From the NCBI RefSeq assembly GCF_003286415.2, contig NZ_CP043450.1, positions 3,658,001-3,722,000 on the forward strand: a stretch of 64,000 nucleotides of DNA, read 5' to 3'. The notes beneath the pieces were generated by a model. That model searched no databases, was not told where the DNA came from, and saw only the letters and a list, made by a program, of their open reading frames with translations. Source of the DNA: Mucilaginibacter rubeus. Its GTDB lineage: Bacteria > Bacteroidota > Bacteroidia > Sphingobacteriales > Sphingobacteriaceae. Both the position numbers and the translations under genes were made by a program. Below, piece by piece: positions 55,081 through 64,000 of this stretch (positions within the stretch are counted from its first letter, which is position 1; each line of letters begins with the position of its first letter).

Positions 55081-58000
55081 GTAGGTATGGTTTTGGTATC
55101 AATTAGATGTTGCTTGGCCGATACAAGAATGGCTTTTGAATTGCCTGCCTCCAAAACATCGGGGTTTGCGGGCCCCGATGCTGTGAAGTACATCTTAAAA
55201 TCGGTTATATAATCAACATAGGTCAACTCTTCAATAAAGCGGATTACAACGCTTTTGTATAAGGTGCCGCCAAAATCAATATCCGCATTGCGGTTATAAG
55301 CCCAGGGCGACAGGTAATTGATCAGATCGGTATTCAGTTTTGCGGCATACAGATTTTCATCCAGCCCGAAATAAAACTTCACTTTGAAATCAAGAACTAC
55401 TTCTTCATAATCGGGATTGATAGCCAACAAATCAACATGCATGGAGTTTAAGCCCGATAAGTATTTAGTGATCTCGCTCAGTGTATTTTTGCTTACACGT
55501 GGCTTAAATGGGTCAAAACTGATCTGGTTGCGGATATCGGGAATGGCTACTACCCTCACGCTGCCCGGGGCTACTTCTATATCATCATTGGTATGGTTAA
55601 GGCATTTAACCCTAAATACCTGCGGAAACTGCGCCATTACCAGGTGCTCATAATCCCAGATGGTAATTGCACGATGTTTGTGCCTCAAACGTTCGCTTAC
55701 CCTCAACCGGAAAGCATCATCATTTTCCGGAAGCAGGCCGCCAAAGGAAGCATAAGGCTGCGTAACCGATTTGATCTGCGGCAGCCTGTCAACCAGTTTA
55801 CTGATAGTGGCTGCTGGCAACCCCGCTTCAAGGTGCGAAAGTTCATTATCGTTATCGGCAAACTGAGCTTTGGCAGCCTGGATATGTACATTAATGAACT
55901 TGCAGACCGAATCAATTGTAACCGCGGTTGGCAGCTCAACCCCAAGCCAGGTAAGGCTTTGGTTTAAGAAGGTATTATTGGTTGTAGCCCCGTCGGGGAT
56001 TAAGAATTTGATGATCCCGGAGCGTAAAAAATCATTGGTATCATCGCTGATGATATTATTTTTATCTAAAGCAAGCCATTCATTGCCTGACAAGTAATAC
56101 CATTTAGGCTGAATGGTATCTGTAAATGATGGGGCAAGCGCGTCTTCACTTCCCTCGGCCACCTGGAAAAGAATACTGGCTACCGAACCGGTTGCAATGC
56201 CTGCAATACCCAGGTAAAAAGCTGCAAGATCAGGAGCCTGCGGTATTGCTGTAATATTACCGTCAATAAGACCATGAAATTGTTTCTTCAGAAAAGCATG
56301 CTGCTCGGCCTGGCCAAACGGGGTTTCGTGAAAAAACTGTACGTTATGGTTTACATAGTCGGCTAACAGCGTTGCATTATTATTACTGCCGGTAAGATTG
56401 TCAATATCATTTGAAGCAAATGCTTTATAGTCTATAGTAAGCGATCCTATTTCGGGTGTATAAGGTACCGACGGTATAATTGATGTACCATCTTTTTTGA
56501 TCATGGCCGCCGCAAATAGCTTAGGGTATTCGCCATGTAAAAAGTCGCGGTCTAAATTAATGCGGATATAATTGTCCTTAACTCCGGCCGAAAAGTTTTC
56601 GGTTTGCGTTTGCACCTGCGTGGCAGTTTGCTGAAAGCCTATAAAACCCAGCGTAGGGAAAAAGAACTGCATCGGTTGCACATATTGTTGTACAAGCGCT
56701 TTTTCGGCCTGTGCACCACCCCCATAGTTAAACGCCCCGGACACGTTAAAGTAAAGATATTGGTTAACAAAATGCGGAGCTTGATTTGCGGGCTGGGGTA
56801 CACCATCCGGCTTTAAAGTAAACGAAGGATCGAGTACGTCGATTGTACTGCCACCTCCGGTAGGAAACCAATCGCCATCTTTTATGTATGAAACCTTAGC
56901 CGTAAAACTGTCTTTACCGGTTATTACCCTGCCTCCAAAATCACTTGCAGCCGAGTTGGCGACAATGGTATAAGCGCTCGGTGTAAAAGAGGGACTTACA
57001 AAATCGGCACGGTAAGCATTATAATAGGTTTCTATCGGATCAGGAACACCTTTCCAATTAATTTGAGGTGTAATTTCTGTCCATTGTTTCTGAAATATCT
57101 CGGTATTACCAATATATAGGTTTGAATGGATCTTAGGTACAGCACCAAAAGCGAGAAACGGCTTTGACGGATCTACCTTACCATTGTCATTTTCAACAGC
57201 CAGGTTTTTCATGCCTGTTACTTCCACCTCTATTTTCACGTCGTTAAGCCTGGCTTTACTTAAGGCCTGATAAACCGGATAAGCCTTATCCTGAACGCTC
57301 ATTAACAGACGGATTACAGGAAAATCTGTTTTGTAATTTTCTTTATGAATGGTTTGATCATAAGGCACTATAGCCTTGGCCTTTGGCGGTACATTTAAGG
57401 TAATAACCAATTTTTGCTGACTAAGCATTGTAGGTACCTTTAAAGAAAAATCGGCTTGAAGCCAGTCCTTTTCAGAGGTTAGGAAAACTTTAAACAGCTG
57501 TGCTATTAACGCCGGGTCGAAAGAATCAAGCCCTGTAAAGTTAAGTGTTAGTGTGATGGTACGATCTCCCTCGCTCAGCAGCAGTACTTTTGAGGCGAAA
57601 GCAAAACCCATTGAGGCGGTTGGCCAGCTTTGGCTGCCAAAAGGGTTCCATTTAGGTACATCATCCTTAAAAGGAGTGCCCAAACCATCCGCAGAAAAGG
57701 TAACATCAGCATAAGCCACTTTATTATCCGCCGGTGATTGGTACCAGCTTTTCATAGCGGCTATGGTGGCGCTGTTTACGGCCAGTTCGGCATTGGTTTT
57801 AAAAACTATTGGCTTAGGTTTTTGATTCTTGTCTTTTCCCGCGTCAAGCGCTGTATCCTGCGGCAAAAGATAACCTGTAAGGTTACGGGCCAGTTCAAAT
57901 ATCACATGCACCTTATCCGGAACTTCGGGGCGGTTACGCAACTGTAATACCCGTTTAAAGTAAAAGTCAAGATGGCGACCGGTAAACTGGTTCAGCGCAT

Positions 58001-58364
58001 CTTCCGAGTGCTGCAACAGCATAATGAAGCACATAAACAGCGCCAGGTGTGGCTCAACATCGCTTTTAATACTTGAATCGGGGAAACCCAGGCCGGCATT
58101 TTGCATTTTAACCTCAACCTGTTTTAAAAAATCCTGCAGCGCTTTTTTATCCTGAATAAAAAATGGCTTCCAGTCGCCCTGCGGATAGTTGCTGTCTTTA
58201 AGGGTATAGTAGTTTATCTTTTCGGCATAAGCAGCCGCAAACGTTAGCCAGTCTTCCATGCCCAATTCTTCAATTGGGGCGCTGGCTGGGTCAAGCGCTT
58301 TCAGAAAGCGCTGTGACTGGCTTGAGCCATCACGTTGAAGCGGATTTTTATCGTTACAGGCCAT
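55071..58364 (-). CDS. baseplate J/gp47-like protein (Afp11-like)
   Basis: A 1097-residue baseplate wedge protein. A baseplate-J-like block is near the C-terminal half: SHLEAGLPAATISKLVDRLPQIKSVTQPYASFGG, LRVSERLRHKHRAITIWDYEHLVMAQFPQVFRVKCLNH, and a conserved C-terminus. The N-terminal half is probably lineage-specific. It overlaps the next gene (stop/start) by ten bases and follows gp25 by eight bases. Confidence 0.92.
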   Translation of the reverse strand: MACNDKNPLQRDGSSQSQRFLKALDPASAPIEELGMEDWLTFAAAYAEKINYYTLKDSNYPQGDWKPFFIQDKKALQDFLKQVEVKMQNAGLGFPDSSIKSDVEPHLALFMCFIMLLQHSEDALNQFTGRHLDFYFKRVLQLRNRPEVPDKVHVIFELARNLTGYLLPQDTALDAGKDKNQKPKPIVFKTNAELAVNSATIAAMKSWYQSPADNKVAYADVTFSADGLGTPFKDDVPKWNPFGSQSWPTASMGFAFASKVLLLSEGDRTITLTLNFTGLDSFDPALIAQLFKVFLTSEKDWLQADFSLKVPTMLSQQKLVITLNVPPKAKAIVPYDQTIHKENYKTDFPVIRLLMSVQDKAYPVYQALSKARLNDVKIEVEVTGMKNLAVENDNGKVDPSKPFLAFGAVPKIHSNLYIGNTEIFQKQWTEITPQINWKGVPDPIETYYNAYRADFVSPSFTPSAYTIVANSAASDFGGRVITGKDSFTAKVSYIKDGDWFPTGGGSTIDVLDPSFTLKPDGVPQPANQAPHFVNQYLYFNVSGAFNYGGGAQAEKALVQQYVQPMQFFFPTLGFIGFQQTATQVQTQTENFSAGVKDNYIRINLDRDFLHGEYPKLFAAAMIKKDGTSIIPSVPYTPEIGSLTIDYKAFASNDIDNLTGSNNNATLLADYVNHNVQFFHETPFGQAEQHAFLKKQFHGLIDGNITAIPQAPDLAAFYLGIAGIATGSVASILFQVAEGSEDALAPSFTDTIQPKWYYLSGNEWLALDKNNIISDDTNDFLRSGIIKFLIPDGATTNNTFLNQSLTWLGVELPTAVTIDSVCKFINVHIQAAKAQFADNDNELSHLEAGLPAATISKLVDRLPQIKSVTQPYASFGGLLPENDDAFRLRVSERLRHKHRAITIWDYEHLVMAQFPQVFRVKCLNHTNDDIEVAPGSVRVVAIPDIRNQISFDPFKPRVSKNTLSEITKYLSGLNSMHVDLLAINPDYEEVVLDFKVKFYFGLDENLYAAKLNTDLINYLSPWAYNRNADIDFGGTLYKSVVIRFIEELTYVDYITDFKMYFTASGPANPDVLEAGNSKAILVSAKQHLIDTKTIPTCP

Positions 58365-58372
58365 GGTTTTGG

Positions 58373-58795
58373 TTATGGGTTGGTAGTTATGCTGGTAATG
58401 TCATTTTTATAGTAAGGGAACACGTAGTTGTACCTTGAATTGGTGGTACGTACCGTGTAATTGAGCTTAATAAGCAAGATCCCTTCGTTATCCATACTGC
58501 TGTCAACCTCGGTGCTGTTAAGCGTTATCCTTGGTTCAAAGTACAATACGGCTGTTTCAATCAAATCTTTGATATAGGTTTTTAGCGTTAGGTTAACCGC
58601 CTCAAAAACCACTTTCTGTAAATCGCACCCGAAGGTTGGCTGCATAATGCGCTCGCCTAAACGAGTGGTGAACAGTATGCCAAGACTGCTTTCAATATCG
58701 GCTTCATCGGTAAGCATTTCAACTTTGCCGGCAGCCTTGTCAAAGCTTGGCGGGAAACTCCATCCCCTGCCTATAAAAGGTATTTTTGGTTCCAT
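58373..58795 (-). CDS. GPW/gp25-family baseplate protein
   Basis: A 140-residue protein of the gp25 family (Afp9-like): GRGWSFPPSF near the start, SLGILFTTRLGERIMQPTFGCDLQKVVFE (gp25 core, with the conserved E-R-x-x-x-P-x-x-G) and a C-terminal beta strand region. It sits at the baseplate inner ring. The stop of PAAR and start here are three bases apart. Confidence 0.95.
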   Translation of the reverse strand: MEPKIPFIGRGWSFPPSFDKAAGKVEMLTDEADIESSLGILFTTRLGERIMQPTFGCDLQKVVFEAVNLTLKTYIKDLIETAVLYFEPRITLNSTEVDSSMDNEGILLIKLNYTVRTTNSRYNYVFPYYKNDITSITTNP

Positions 58796-58798
58796 TGC

Positions 58799-59089
58799 TC
58801 AGCCTCCGATTATTACTGTTGGGCAGCCTAACACTATCGATCCGCCGTGGGCCGTGCTGTCGCCCATACGGGCAGCAGGTTTCCCTCCTATCAGCACCGT
58901 TGCCGAGCCCATGATTATAGAATCGGGCGGGCCCACGCAAGTGCACATATCGCCTACGCATACGGCAGGCATACCGCCAATGAGTACTGTTGGTACCCCC
59001 GGCCCTATTACCGGCCCGCCTACATGAGGTACAATGCCTGTAACCATCGGGCATACGTGCATATCGCCTATCCGTGCTGCTGCTCCCAT
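58799..59089 (-). CDS. PAAR spike-tip protein
   Basis: A 96-residue PAAR protein with the pseudo-threefold repeat HVGGPVIGPGVPTVLIGGMPAVCVGDMCTC and GSATVLIGGKPAARMGDST. PAAR domains cap the VgrG-like spike with a Zn-bound tip. The second cysteine pair (CTCVG) is consistent with metal binding. Sits between spike and gp25 genes, as in Afp systems. Confidence 0.96.
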   Translation of the reverse strand: MGAAARIGDMHVCPMVTGIVPHVGGPVIGPGVPTVLIGGMPAVCVGDMCTCVGPPDSIIMGSATVLIGGKPAARMGDSTAHGGSIVLGCPTVIIGG

Positions 59090-59097
59090 TTTTATTG

Positions 59098-60849
59098 TTA
59101 GTTTATTTGTACAATTGAACCTTTAAGCGCCGCCGTACCACTTGATTTTACCTCAACACTGGCCGATCCCTCGGCCGATAGCGCGGTGTTGGCTTTAAGG
59201 CCTAAATTCATTCCCTCGGCATTAAAATCCTGCTGGGCTTTAAGTACCAGTTTCCCCTGGGTTTCGATGGTTATGCCATCGCTGTTCATTTTTATCGAAT
59301 TATTGTTCTCGTCCTTTAACTCTATCGCTCCGGCGTCCTCATCCATCGTGATTTTTTTCCCGGCAGGCGTTTCAATGGTTACCGACTTTTTATCGTCATC
59401 AAAAACAAGTTTCATTTTACTGCGGGTTACAAATCCCTTTTGGTTGTTGGCGTCGGCGGCGGTTAAAGGAGCGTTTTTACTGCTGCTGTTAAGCATACCA
59501 AGCACTACCGGTTTACGTGGATCGCTGTTCAGAAAACCAACTACCACTTCGTCGCCCACTTCTGGTAAAAAGAAACTCCCACGATCTTTTCCGGCATCCA
59601 ATGTAGCTACGCGGGCCCAGATCCCCTGATCATCCGGACTGATCACCGGCATACGCACCAGGATGCGGCACTCGCCATCAGGGTCGCTTTCTAATTGTGT
59701 CACCACCCCTATTTGCAAACCCGGAACCGCCTGAATTAAAGCCGAAGCCGGTTTAATGCTGGTTTCAAATTTTTCGGTAAACCATTGCGGATCCAAACCA
59801 AACTGCACTTCAAGCTGCCAGTCGCCGGCAGATACATGATGCTGAATGTGGCTCACAAAGGCGTTGCCATTAAACCTATCGCTCAGGTTGCTCAGCTTAA
59901 TGATCATGCCCGGTTTAACCGTATGAATACCTTTAAACTTTACCCTGCCCCGCACTTTTGAAAGTACCTGTTTTTGTTTGAGTGCTGTTGCCCAGGCCTG
60001 CAGCTCAGGCTGCGAAAGCTTGCCGCCGTGGTTCAGGTGATAATTACTTTCACTGAACACCCCGGCCAGGTCATCGCTTGACAGGTTACCATTCAACTCA
60101 CCAGATGGCGGGTTGGCATCAACCTTCTCAATTTCCTGCGATGCGGGGTTCCAGGTACGACCGGTTATGGAAGGGAACTGAATGCGCGAATCAATTTCGG
60201 CATCCAACTCCAGCATGGTGGCCCCAAATGATAATTCTATAACCGCGCTGCCGCTTATTTCGGGTTTTTTAATGGATAAGGCATTATCATCGGTATAAAC
60301 CAGCATACCGTTTATTTCGGCCCGGCCGGTTATAAAATCCCAATCGGTAGCTTCATATTGTACCAAGTCGCTGCTGGTAATGTTCATATCGGCTACATCG
60401 GCGGTTACACCACTGTAAGTACTGGCAACTGTGTTTATAGCATCGCTATCCTTCACGTTTTCGCCAAAATATTTGCTGTGGCGGGCCAGGGTCATGGCTA
60501 TAGCTTTGTCGCGGCATTCAATAACCAGCTGCGAGCCGCTGTTACGGAGCTTGATGCTGTGTTTAATAACTACACCTTTAAACAGTGTATAGTTATCTGA
60601 TTCATAACCACATAGTATCTCAATGTTTTTCCCAGGTATAAATAAGTCGCCGTTGCTGGCATCAAACTTTTGTGCCGAGGTATCGCCATCAATGATTACC
60701 AGTTTGGCAGCGGCAATACGGTTTATGCCTTTATCAATCACAATAGCCTCCACCTGCAAGGTGCGCGGTATCTCGGTACCCTCAATTTTTACAATGTGGG
60801 TAACAACGGTAGCGGGCCGGGTGGTTTCTATGGTGCGGCTATCTGCCAT
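59098..60849 (-). CDS. VgrG/Afp8-like spike protein
   Basis: A 583-residue spike protein: N-terminal gp27-like part (about 1-360), then the gp5 OB-fold (VVTQLESDPDGECRILVRMPVISPDDQGIWARV near residue 380) and a C-terminal triple beta-helix (TIETPAGKKITMDEDAGAIELKDENNNSIKM...). It is predicted to form the central trimeric spike tipped by PAAR. It begins six bases after the LysM gene stop. Confidence 0.95.
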   Translation of the reverse strand: MADSRTIETTRPATVVTHIVKIEGTEIPRTLQVEAIVIDKGINRIAAAKLVIIDGDTSAQKFDASNGDLFIPGKNIEILCGYESDNYTLFKGVVIKHSIKLRNSGSQLVIECRDKAIAMTLARHSKYFGENVKDSDAINTVASTYSGVTADVADMNITSSDLVQYEATDWDFITGRAEINGMLVYTDDNALSIKKPEISGSAVIELSFGATMLELDAEIDSRIQFPSITGRTWNPASQEIEKVDANPPSGELNGNLSSDDLAGVFSESNYHLNHGGKLSQPELQAWATALKQKQVLSKVRGRVKFKGIHTVKPGMIIKLSNLSDRFNGNAFVSHIQHHVSAGDWQLEVQFGLDPQWFTEKFETSIKPASALIQAVPGLQIGVVTQLESDPDGECRILVRMPVISPDDQGIWARVATLDAGKDRGSFFLPEVGDEVVVGFLNSDPRKPVVLGMLNSSSKNAPLTAADANNQKGFVTRSKMKLVFDDDKKSVTIETPAGKKITMDEDAGAIELKDENNNSIKMNSDGITIETQGKLVLKAQQDFNAEGMNLGLKANTALSAEGSASVEVKSSGTAALKGSIVQIN

Positions 60850-60855
60850 GGCTTG

Positions 60856-61527
60856 TTATTGATTTAATGGTGGAAACTTGATCTTGGTACCTGTTGTAAG
60901 GTATCTGAAATCGTTGAGGCTGTTTGCCTGGGCTACTTCTATGTAATACTTTGAATCGCCATAGATCTGGTAGCAGAGCAGCGGCAGGGTATCCCCTTCA
61001 TTTACTACCCGTACTTTGGTTAAATCGGGCGATTGGGCGTTCTCCTTCGCTACCCGCTTTTTATCCTCAACCGAGCCAATGAATGTAGCTTTTACAATGG
61101 CCCTCAGCGGGCGACCCTGGCTATCAAACAATTTATAGCTGATGTCCATGGTTTCCAAAGCGCCATCAAACTGAAGCGTACCCCAGTAAATGCTCACAAA
61201 CCTTGGCCGGTGCTTATCGCCCTGGTACTCGATGATTAGTTTTTGCAGGTTATCGATATCTTCGTCAACCCCCAAATCCCCGGCTGTAGCACCGTTTATA
61301 ACCCCGGTACGGTCAAACATCAGCTCGAAATCCATCTTCTGCGGCTCGATCTTGGAAAACTTGGGCAACTTGCCCGATGTTCCCTGCGCCTGCTTATCAG
61401 AGTATTTAATCTCGATCTTCTGACTGTAGCTTTCGGGGTTAACCTGTACCGTCATGGAGCCTTCTTCGTTCTTGCTCTGCGGATCGGACCAGGCCACGAT
61501 CTTCATTTTGGTTACATTATCAGGCAT
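60856..61527 (-). CDS. LysM-domain eCIS tube-initiator protein (Afp7-like)
   Basis: A 223-residue protein: N-terminal beta-rich region and a C-terminal LysM-like segment (VNEGDTLPLLCYQIYGDSKYYIEVAQANSLNDFRYL). This pattern matches the gp53/Afp7-type proteins that join tube to spike and baseplate. It ends one base into the next gene start. Its position between spike and tube genes is as in other eCIS clusters. Confidence 0.92.
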   Translation of the reverse strand: MPDNVTKMKIVAWSDPQSKNEEGSMTVQVNPESYSQKIEIKYSDKQAQGTSGKLPKFSKIEPQKMDFELMFDRTGVINGATAGDLGVDEDIDNLQKLIIEYQGDKHRPRFVSIYWGTLQFDGALETMDISYKLFDSQGRPLRAIVKATFIGSVEDKKRVAKENAQSPDLTKVRVVNEGDTLPLLCYQIYGDSKYYIEVAQANSLNDFRYLTTGTKIKFPPLNQ

Positions 61528-61712
61528 CAGCGTTCGTTTTTATTTTTCAAAATCTCCAATATCTGCTCTACGCATTCGGCAATGATCTCGTCTTTATCAC
61601 CGCCTCCTCCGCCTTTTGCCCCACCTGCGCCACCACCTGCACCTGAATCCTGTTCGGCAGGACTTTGGTTTACGCTCACGCGGATATTCAATTCTCTGAT
61701 CTCAATTGGCAT
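61527..61712 (-). CDS. DUF5908 protein (Afp6-like)
   Basis: About 61 residues from ATG 61712 (MPIEIRELNIRVSVNQ), the DUF5908 start; the reading from 61763 extends upstream without sense. The middle is Gly/Ala-rich and the end is an acidic-basic helix (DEIIAECVEQILEILKNKNER). DUF5908 proteins are small, conserved in eCIS clusters between tube and LysM genes, with unknown function. Confidence 0.92.
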   Translation of the reverse strand: MPIEIRELNIRVSVNQSPAEQDSGAGGGAGGAKGGGGGDKDEIIAECVEQILEILKNKNER

Positions 61713-61716
61713 AACA

Positions 61717-62175
61717 TCAGGTTTGAAGGGTGTAATACTGGTATTGCAACTCAAAACTTTCAATCGCGATACTGTTCTGCTCGGCGTTCAGATCGCTCAG
61801 ACTCCACTTTTTGGGCCAGGCCTGTACTACATTCCACGTTAAAAGCGGGTCATGCTCTTCATTAAGCAGGCTTACGGTAAGGTCTTTAGGTTCGATAATA
61901 AAATTATTGAACACGTTATTACACCAATCCATCAGCAGTTTCGATTCGATGATAAGCCCCCGTTTCAGCACCAGTGCCGGAAACTTGGCCCGCACCGGCA
62001 GCGCGTGTTCAAAACGGTTTTCGCCACCCTCCTTTTTGGATTCTGTTTCCATCTCCATAGATAGGCCCGATACGTTCTGAAAGCGGCTGTCGATATCTTC
62101 ATCGCCAATGCCCGTAAACACCACCTTAAAGTGAAAGCCTAAAGGCGGATACCCCGATTTAGCGTCGAAGGCCAT
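61717..62175 (-). CDS. eCIS tail tube protein (second)
   Basis: A 152-residue tube protein beginning MAFDAKSGYPPLGFHFKVVFTG, with the beta-sandwich motif order of Afp1/Afp5 proteins (NVSGLSMEMETES, LVLKRGLII). It forms the inner tube with its neighbour or caps its base. Tight spacing to both neighbours. Confidence 0.95.
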   Translation of the reverse strand: MAFDAKSGYPPLGFHFKVVFTGIGDEDIDSRFQNVSGLSMEMETESKKEGGENRFEHALPVRAKFPALVLKRGLIIESKLLMDWCNNVFNNFIIEPKDLTVSLLNEEHDPLLTWNVVQAWPKKWSLSDLNAEQNSIAIESFELQYQYYTLQT

Positions 62176-62177
62176 GA

Positions 62178-62609
62178 TTAGCCGTTTTTAATGGTTAAAC
62201 CTTCGTGTGCTACCTCAAGCGTTTCAATTGCGGCTTCGTTGGCATCGGCCTTTAAATCGGCAGACTGGATCTTAACCGGGAAAGCGTTTTTAACCGACCA
62301 GGTAACTACCGGCTGATGCTCTTCATTAAGCAGGTTAATGGTAAGGTCGCGGCGGTCTATCTGGTTTAGTTTTACGGTGTTCATCCAATCATAAAACTCG
62401 TTGTCGTTAGCAAATGTGCCACGTTTTAAAGTGATGTTACCGAATTTGCGCATGCCAGGCATCTTTACTTTATTGTACTCCTTGCTGCTGCCTTCGCGGT
62501 ATTCAATCACTTCGGTTTCTATTTGTAATCCGGTTACTTCGGTAAAACCGATGCGTGTGCCACCCCAGTCAACCTGGAAATGGAATTTGGGTAGAGGATA
62601 ATTTGCCAT
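62178..62609 (-). CDS. eCIS tail tube protein (first)
   Basis: A 143-residue tube protein: MANYPLPKFHFQVDWGGTRIGFTEVTGLQIETEVIEYREGSSKEY, the canonical start of contractile-tail tube proteins, with KRGTFANDNEFYDW and a C-terminal beta hairpin. It polymerises inside the sheath. Three bases from the next tube gene, which is a paralog. Confidence 0.96.
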   Translation of the reverse strand: MANYPLPKFHFQVDWGGTRIGFTEVTGLQIETEVIEYREGSSKEYNKVKMPGMRKFGNITLKRGTFANDNEFYDWMNTVKLNQIDRRDLTINLLNEEHQPVVTWSVKNAFPVKIQSADLKADANEAAIETLEVAHEGLTIKNG

Positions 62610-62648
62610 TTTATTTGTTTTAAAAGAAATTCAATTGATTTGATTTAA

Positions 62649-64000
62649 TTAACTCTCCTGCATTTTGTGCGAAAAGCGAAGAATGATGAACTCGGCAGGC
62701 CTTACTACAGCCATACCTATTTCAACTATCATACGCCCTTCCAGAATGTCAAGCGCGGTCATGGTTTCGTTAAGGCCAACGTGAACAAAAAACGCGTCTT
62801 CCGGCTTAGCGCCTTGTAAGGCACCGGCACGCCATTGCAGCGTTAAAAAGTTCTGGATCATTACCCTAACCTTAGTCCAGGTGTTGGCGTCGTTATTTTC
62901 GAAAACGAAAGGATAAGTCGCTTTTTTAACCGATTCTTCAACCATGATGAAGAATCGTCTAACCGGGATGTAGCGCCATTCGTTATCATTACCTGTTAAG
63001 GTACGCGCGCCCCAAACCAATGTACCCCGGCCAGCAAATGCCCTGATAGCGTTGATTGACTTACCGGTAGCCGTAACGTTCATATCGTCCTGGTCGCTGT
63101 TGTCAATTTTTACAGCGGGGCCAATCACATTGTTCAGGCTCACGTTGGCAGGTGCTTTCCAAACACCGCGTGTGCCGTCAACGTTAGCATAAACCCCGGC
63201 GATTGCTCCTGACGGAGGAATGGTGCTCATCTTAAGTGTTACTGCCGAGTTGGCCGCACCAAAAAATACGTTTCCTGAAAACAGCGCCTGCTCGGCAAGA
63301 TTTTCGTAAAACAGAGCACCGTTAAGTAAACCGCCAAAACCTGTTAAAATGGTAGCAACGGTATCACTCAGCGCCTGTACAATTGAAAGCGCTCCGGCAG
63401 CATCTTTGGTAAAATTATCGGCGTTGGCAGCTATTGCAGCATAATTTGAGTTGGCAACCCAGGGCGTATTATCCAATACCGAATAAACAGGTGTTGGGTT
63501 ACGGCCGGCAGTTGTGTTAGCAGCTACCTTCGCGTTTTTTTCGTAGGCAATGAGGTTGGTAATGGCTGCTTCAAGTTTAGCATCTTTGCTTAACGCGTCA
63601 ATATCGTTGCCATATAATGCGCCAACCGGTGCATCCTTAGCCTTTTTACCGGCTGTTACTATTGCCGCTAATAAATCAAGGTAGGCAGCTAATTGCACAT
63701 CCGGAGTTACATTTTGAGCAATGTTATTGGCCAGCGCAGTTAACTTAGCCTTTACAGCATCGATACCATTTACCCTCAGCGCGGTTGCATCTGCGGCAGC
63801 GCTAAAAACAAAGCTTATTACCTTATCGGTATCTTTACCGGCATTTTGAAGGTTAGTTACCAAGGCCTTCTCAGCAGGACTTTTTGAAAAGCTATCGTAG
63901 TTGGTGATCTTTACTGATGGTGAAGCATTATTCCAGAACTCCAGTTGCCTGAAATCTACATTAACATCGTAACTTGTGATAATCCATGGATAATAAGCCG
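62649..64000 (-). CDS. eCIS tail sheath protein (N-terminus outside window)
   Basis: A sheath protein, about 450 residues visible; the frame stays open to the window end. The visible N-side part reads YYPWIITSYDVNVDF, and the C-terminus has WRYIPVRRFFIMVEESVKKATYPFVFENND and LTALDILEGRMIVEIGMAVVRPAEFIILRFSH, the standard sheath core. The gene start lies beyond position 64000; the internal TTG at 63863 is not a real start. Confidence 0.95.
   Translation of the reverse strand, partial: AYYPWIITSYDVNVDFRQLEFWNNASPSVKITNYDSFSKSPAEKALVTNLQNAGKDTDKVISFVFSAAADATALRVNGIDAVKAKLTALANNIAQNVTPDVQLAAYLDLLAAIVTAGKKAKDAPVGALYGNDIDALSKDAKLEAAITNLIAYEKNAKVAANTTAGRNPTPVYSVLDNTPWVANSNYAAIAANADNFTKDAAGALSIVQALSDTVATILTGFGGLLNGALFYENLAEQALFSGNVFFGAANSAVTLKMSTIPPSGAIAGVYANVDGTRGVWKAPANVSLNNVIGPAVKIDNSDQDDMNVTATGKSINAIRAFAGRGTLVWGARTLTGNDNEWRYIPVRRFFIMVEESVKKATYPFVFENNDANTWTKVRVMIQNFLTLQWRAGALQGAKPEDAFFVHVGLNETMTALDILEGRMIVEIGMAVVRPAEFIILRFSHKMQES

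Overview
The window looks like a chromosomal stretch of a Bacteroidota bacterium, most likely a Sphingobacteriaceae member close to Mucilaginibacter or Pedobacter. This is inferred from the mannan-degrading GH76 and GH92 enzymes, the TonB receptor with a carboxypeptidase-regulatory-like N-domain, small families such as DUF4287 and lmo0937-like proteins, and moderate GC. No taxonomic search was possible.

Layout. Positions 1-600 hold the 3' end of an RtcB RNA ligase gene. About 0.7-14.4 kb is a mosaic of single genes: hypothetical low-GC genes, an ATPase, a RibD-type reductase, NUDIX, TPR, GH76, DUF2461, NIPSNAP, a seven-heme cytochrome and DUF4287. About 14-17.2 kb carries a TonB siderophore-type receptor with a small winged-helix protein and a duplicated, apparently structured leader. 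About 17.6-20.7 kb is an RNA island: three tRNA genes on the minus strand, a Ro60/Rsr (TROVE plus VWA) gene, and directly downstream six tandem small RNA genes. The six RNAs share Ro-binding-stem-like ends and mostly enclose tRNA-like modules. About 20.8-31 kb has a TIGR02117-like protein, a GH92 mannosidase, a secreted BSP-type peptidase and a LacI regulator with palindromic candidate operators, a permease and PLP-enzyme pair, and a porin. About 31.5-39.4 kb is regulatory: a GNAT-M20-NtrC-type operon and a TPR sensor kinase with a sigma-54-type response regulator.

About 39.7-64 kb, all on the minus strand, is most of an extracellular contractile injection system (eCIS, Afp/PVC-like). In transcription order it holds sheath (cut by the window end), two tube proteins, DUF5908, LysM, VgrG-like spike, PAAR, gp25, two large baseplate proteins, a giant PKD/Pro-Thr protein, a tape-measure-like protein, a DUF4157 protein with an HNH-like motif (candidate cargo), a TPR protein, a second KE-rich DUF4157 protein and the AAA+ ATPase.

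The most interesting system is the Ro60 locus. Six adjacent Y-RNA-like genes follow the protein gene. In three of them the T arm, an acceptor-like hairpin and a D arm occur in circularly permuted tRNA order, entered through the Ro-binding stem. The fourth Y-like unit of the array has lost the T-loop consensus, the fifth has no tRNA module, and the first and sixth carry different modules. This looks like a small family of Ro-bound guide or scaffold RNAs that duplicated and diverged in place. Structures were folded by eye and none has been tested.
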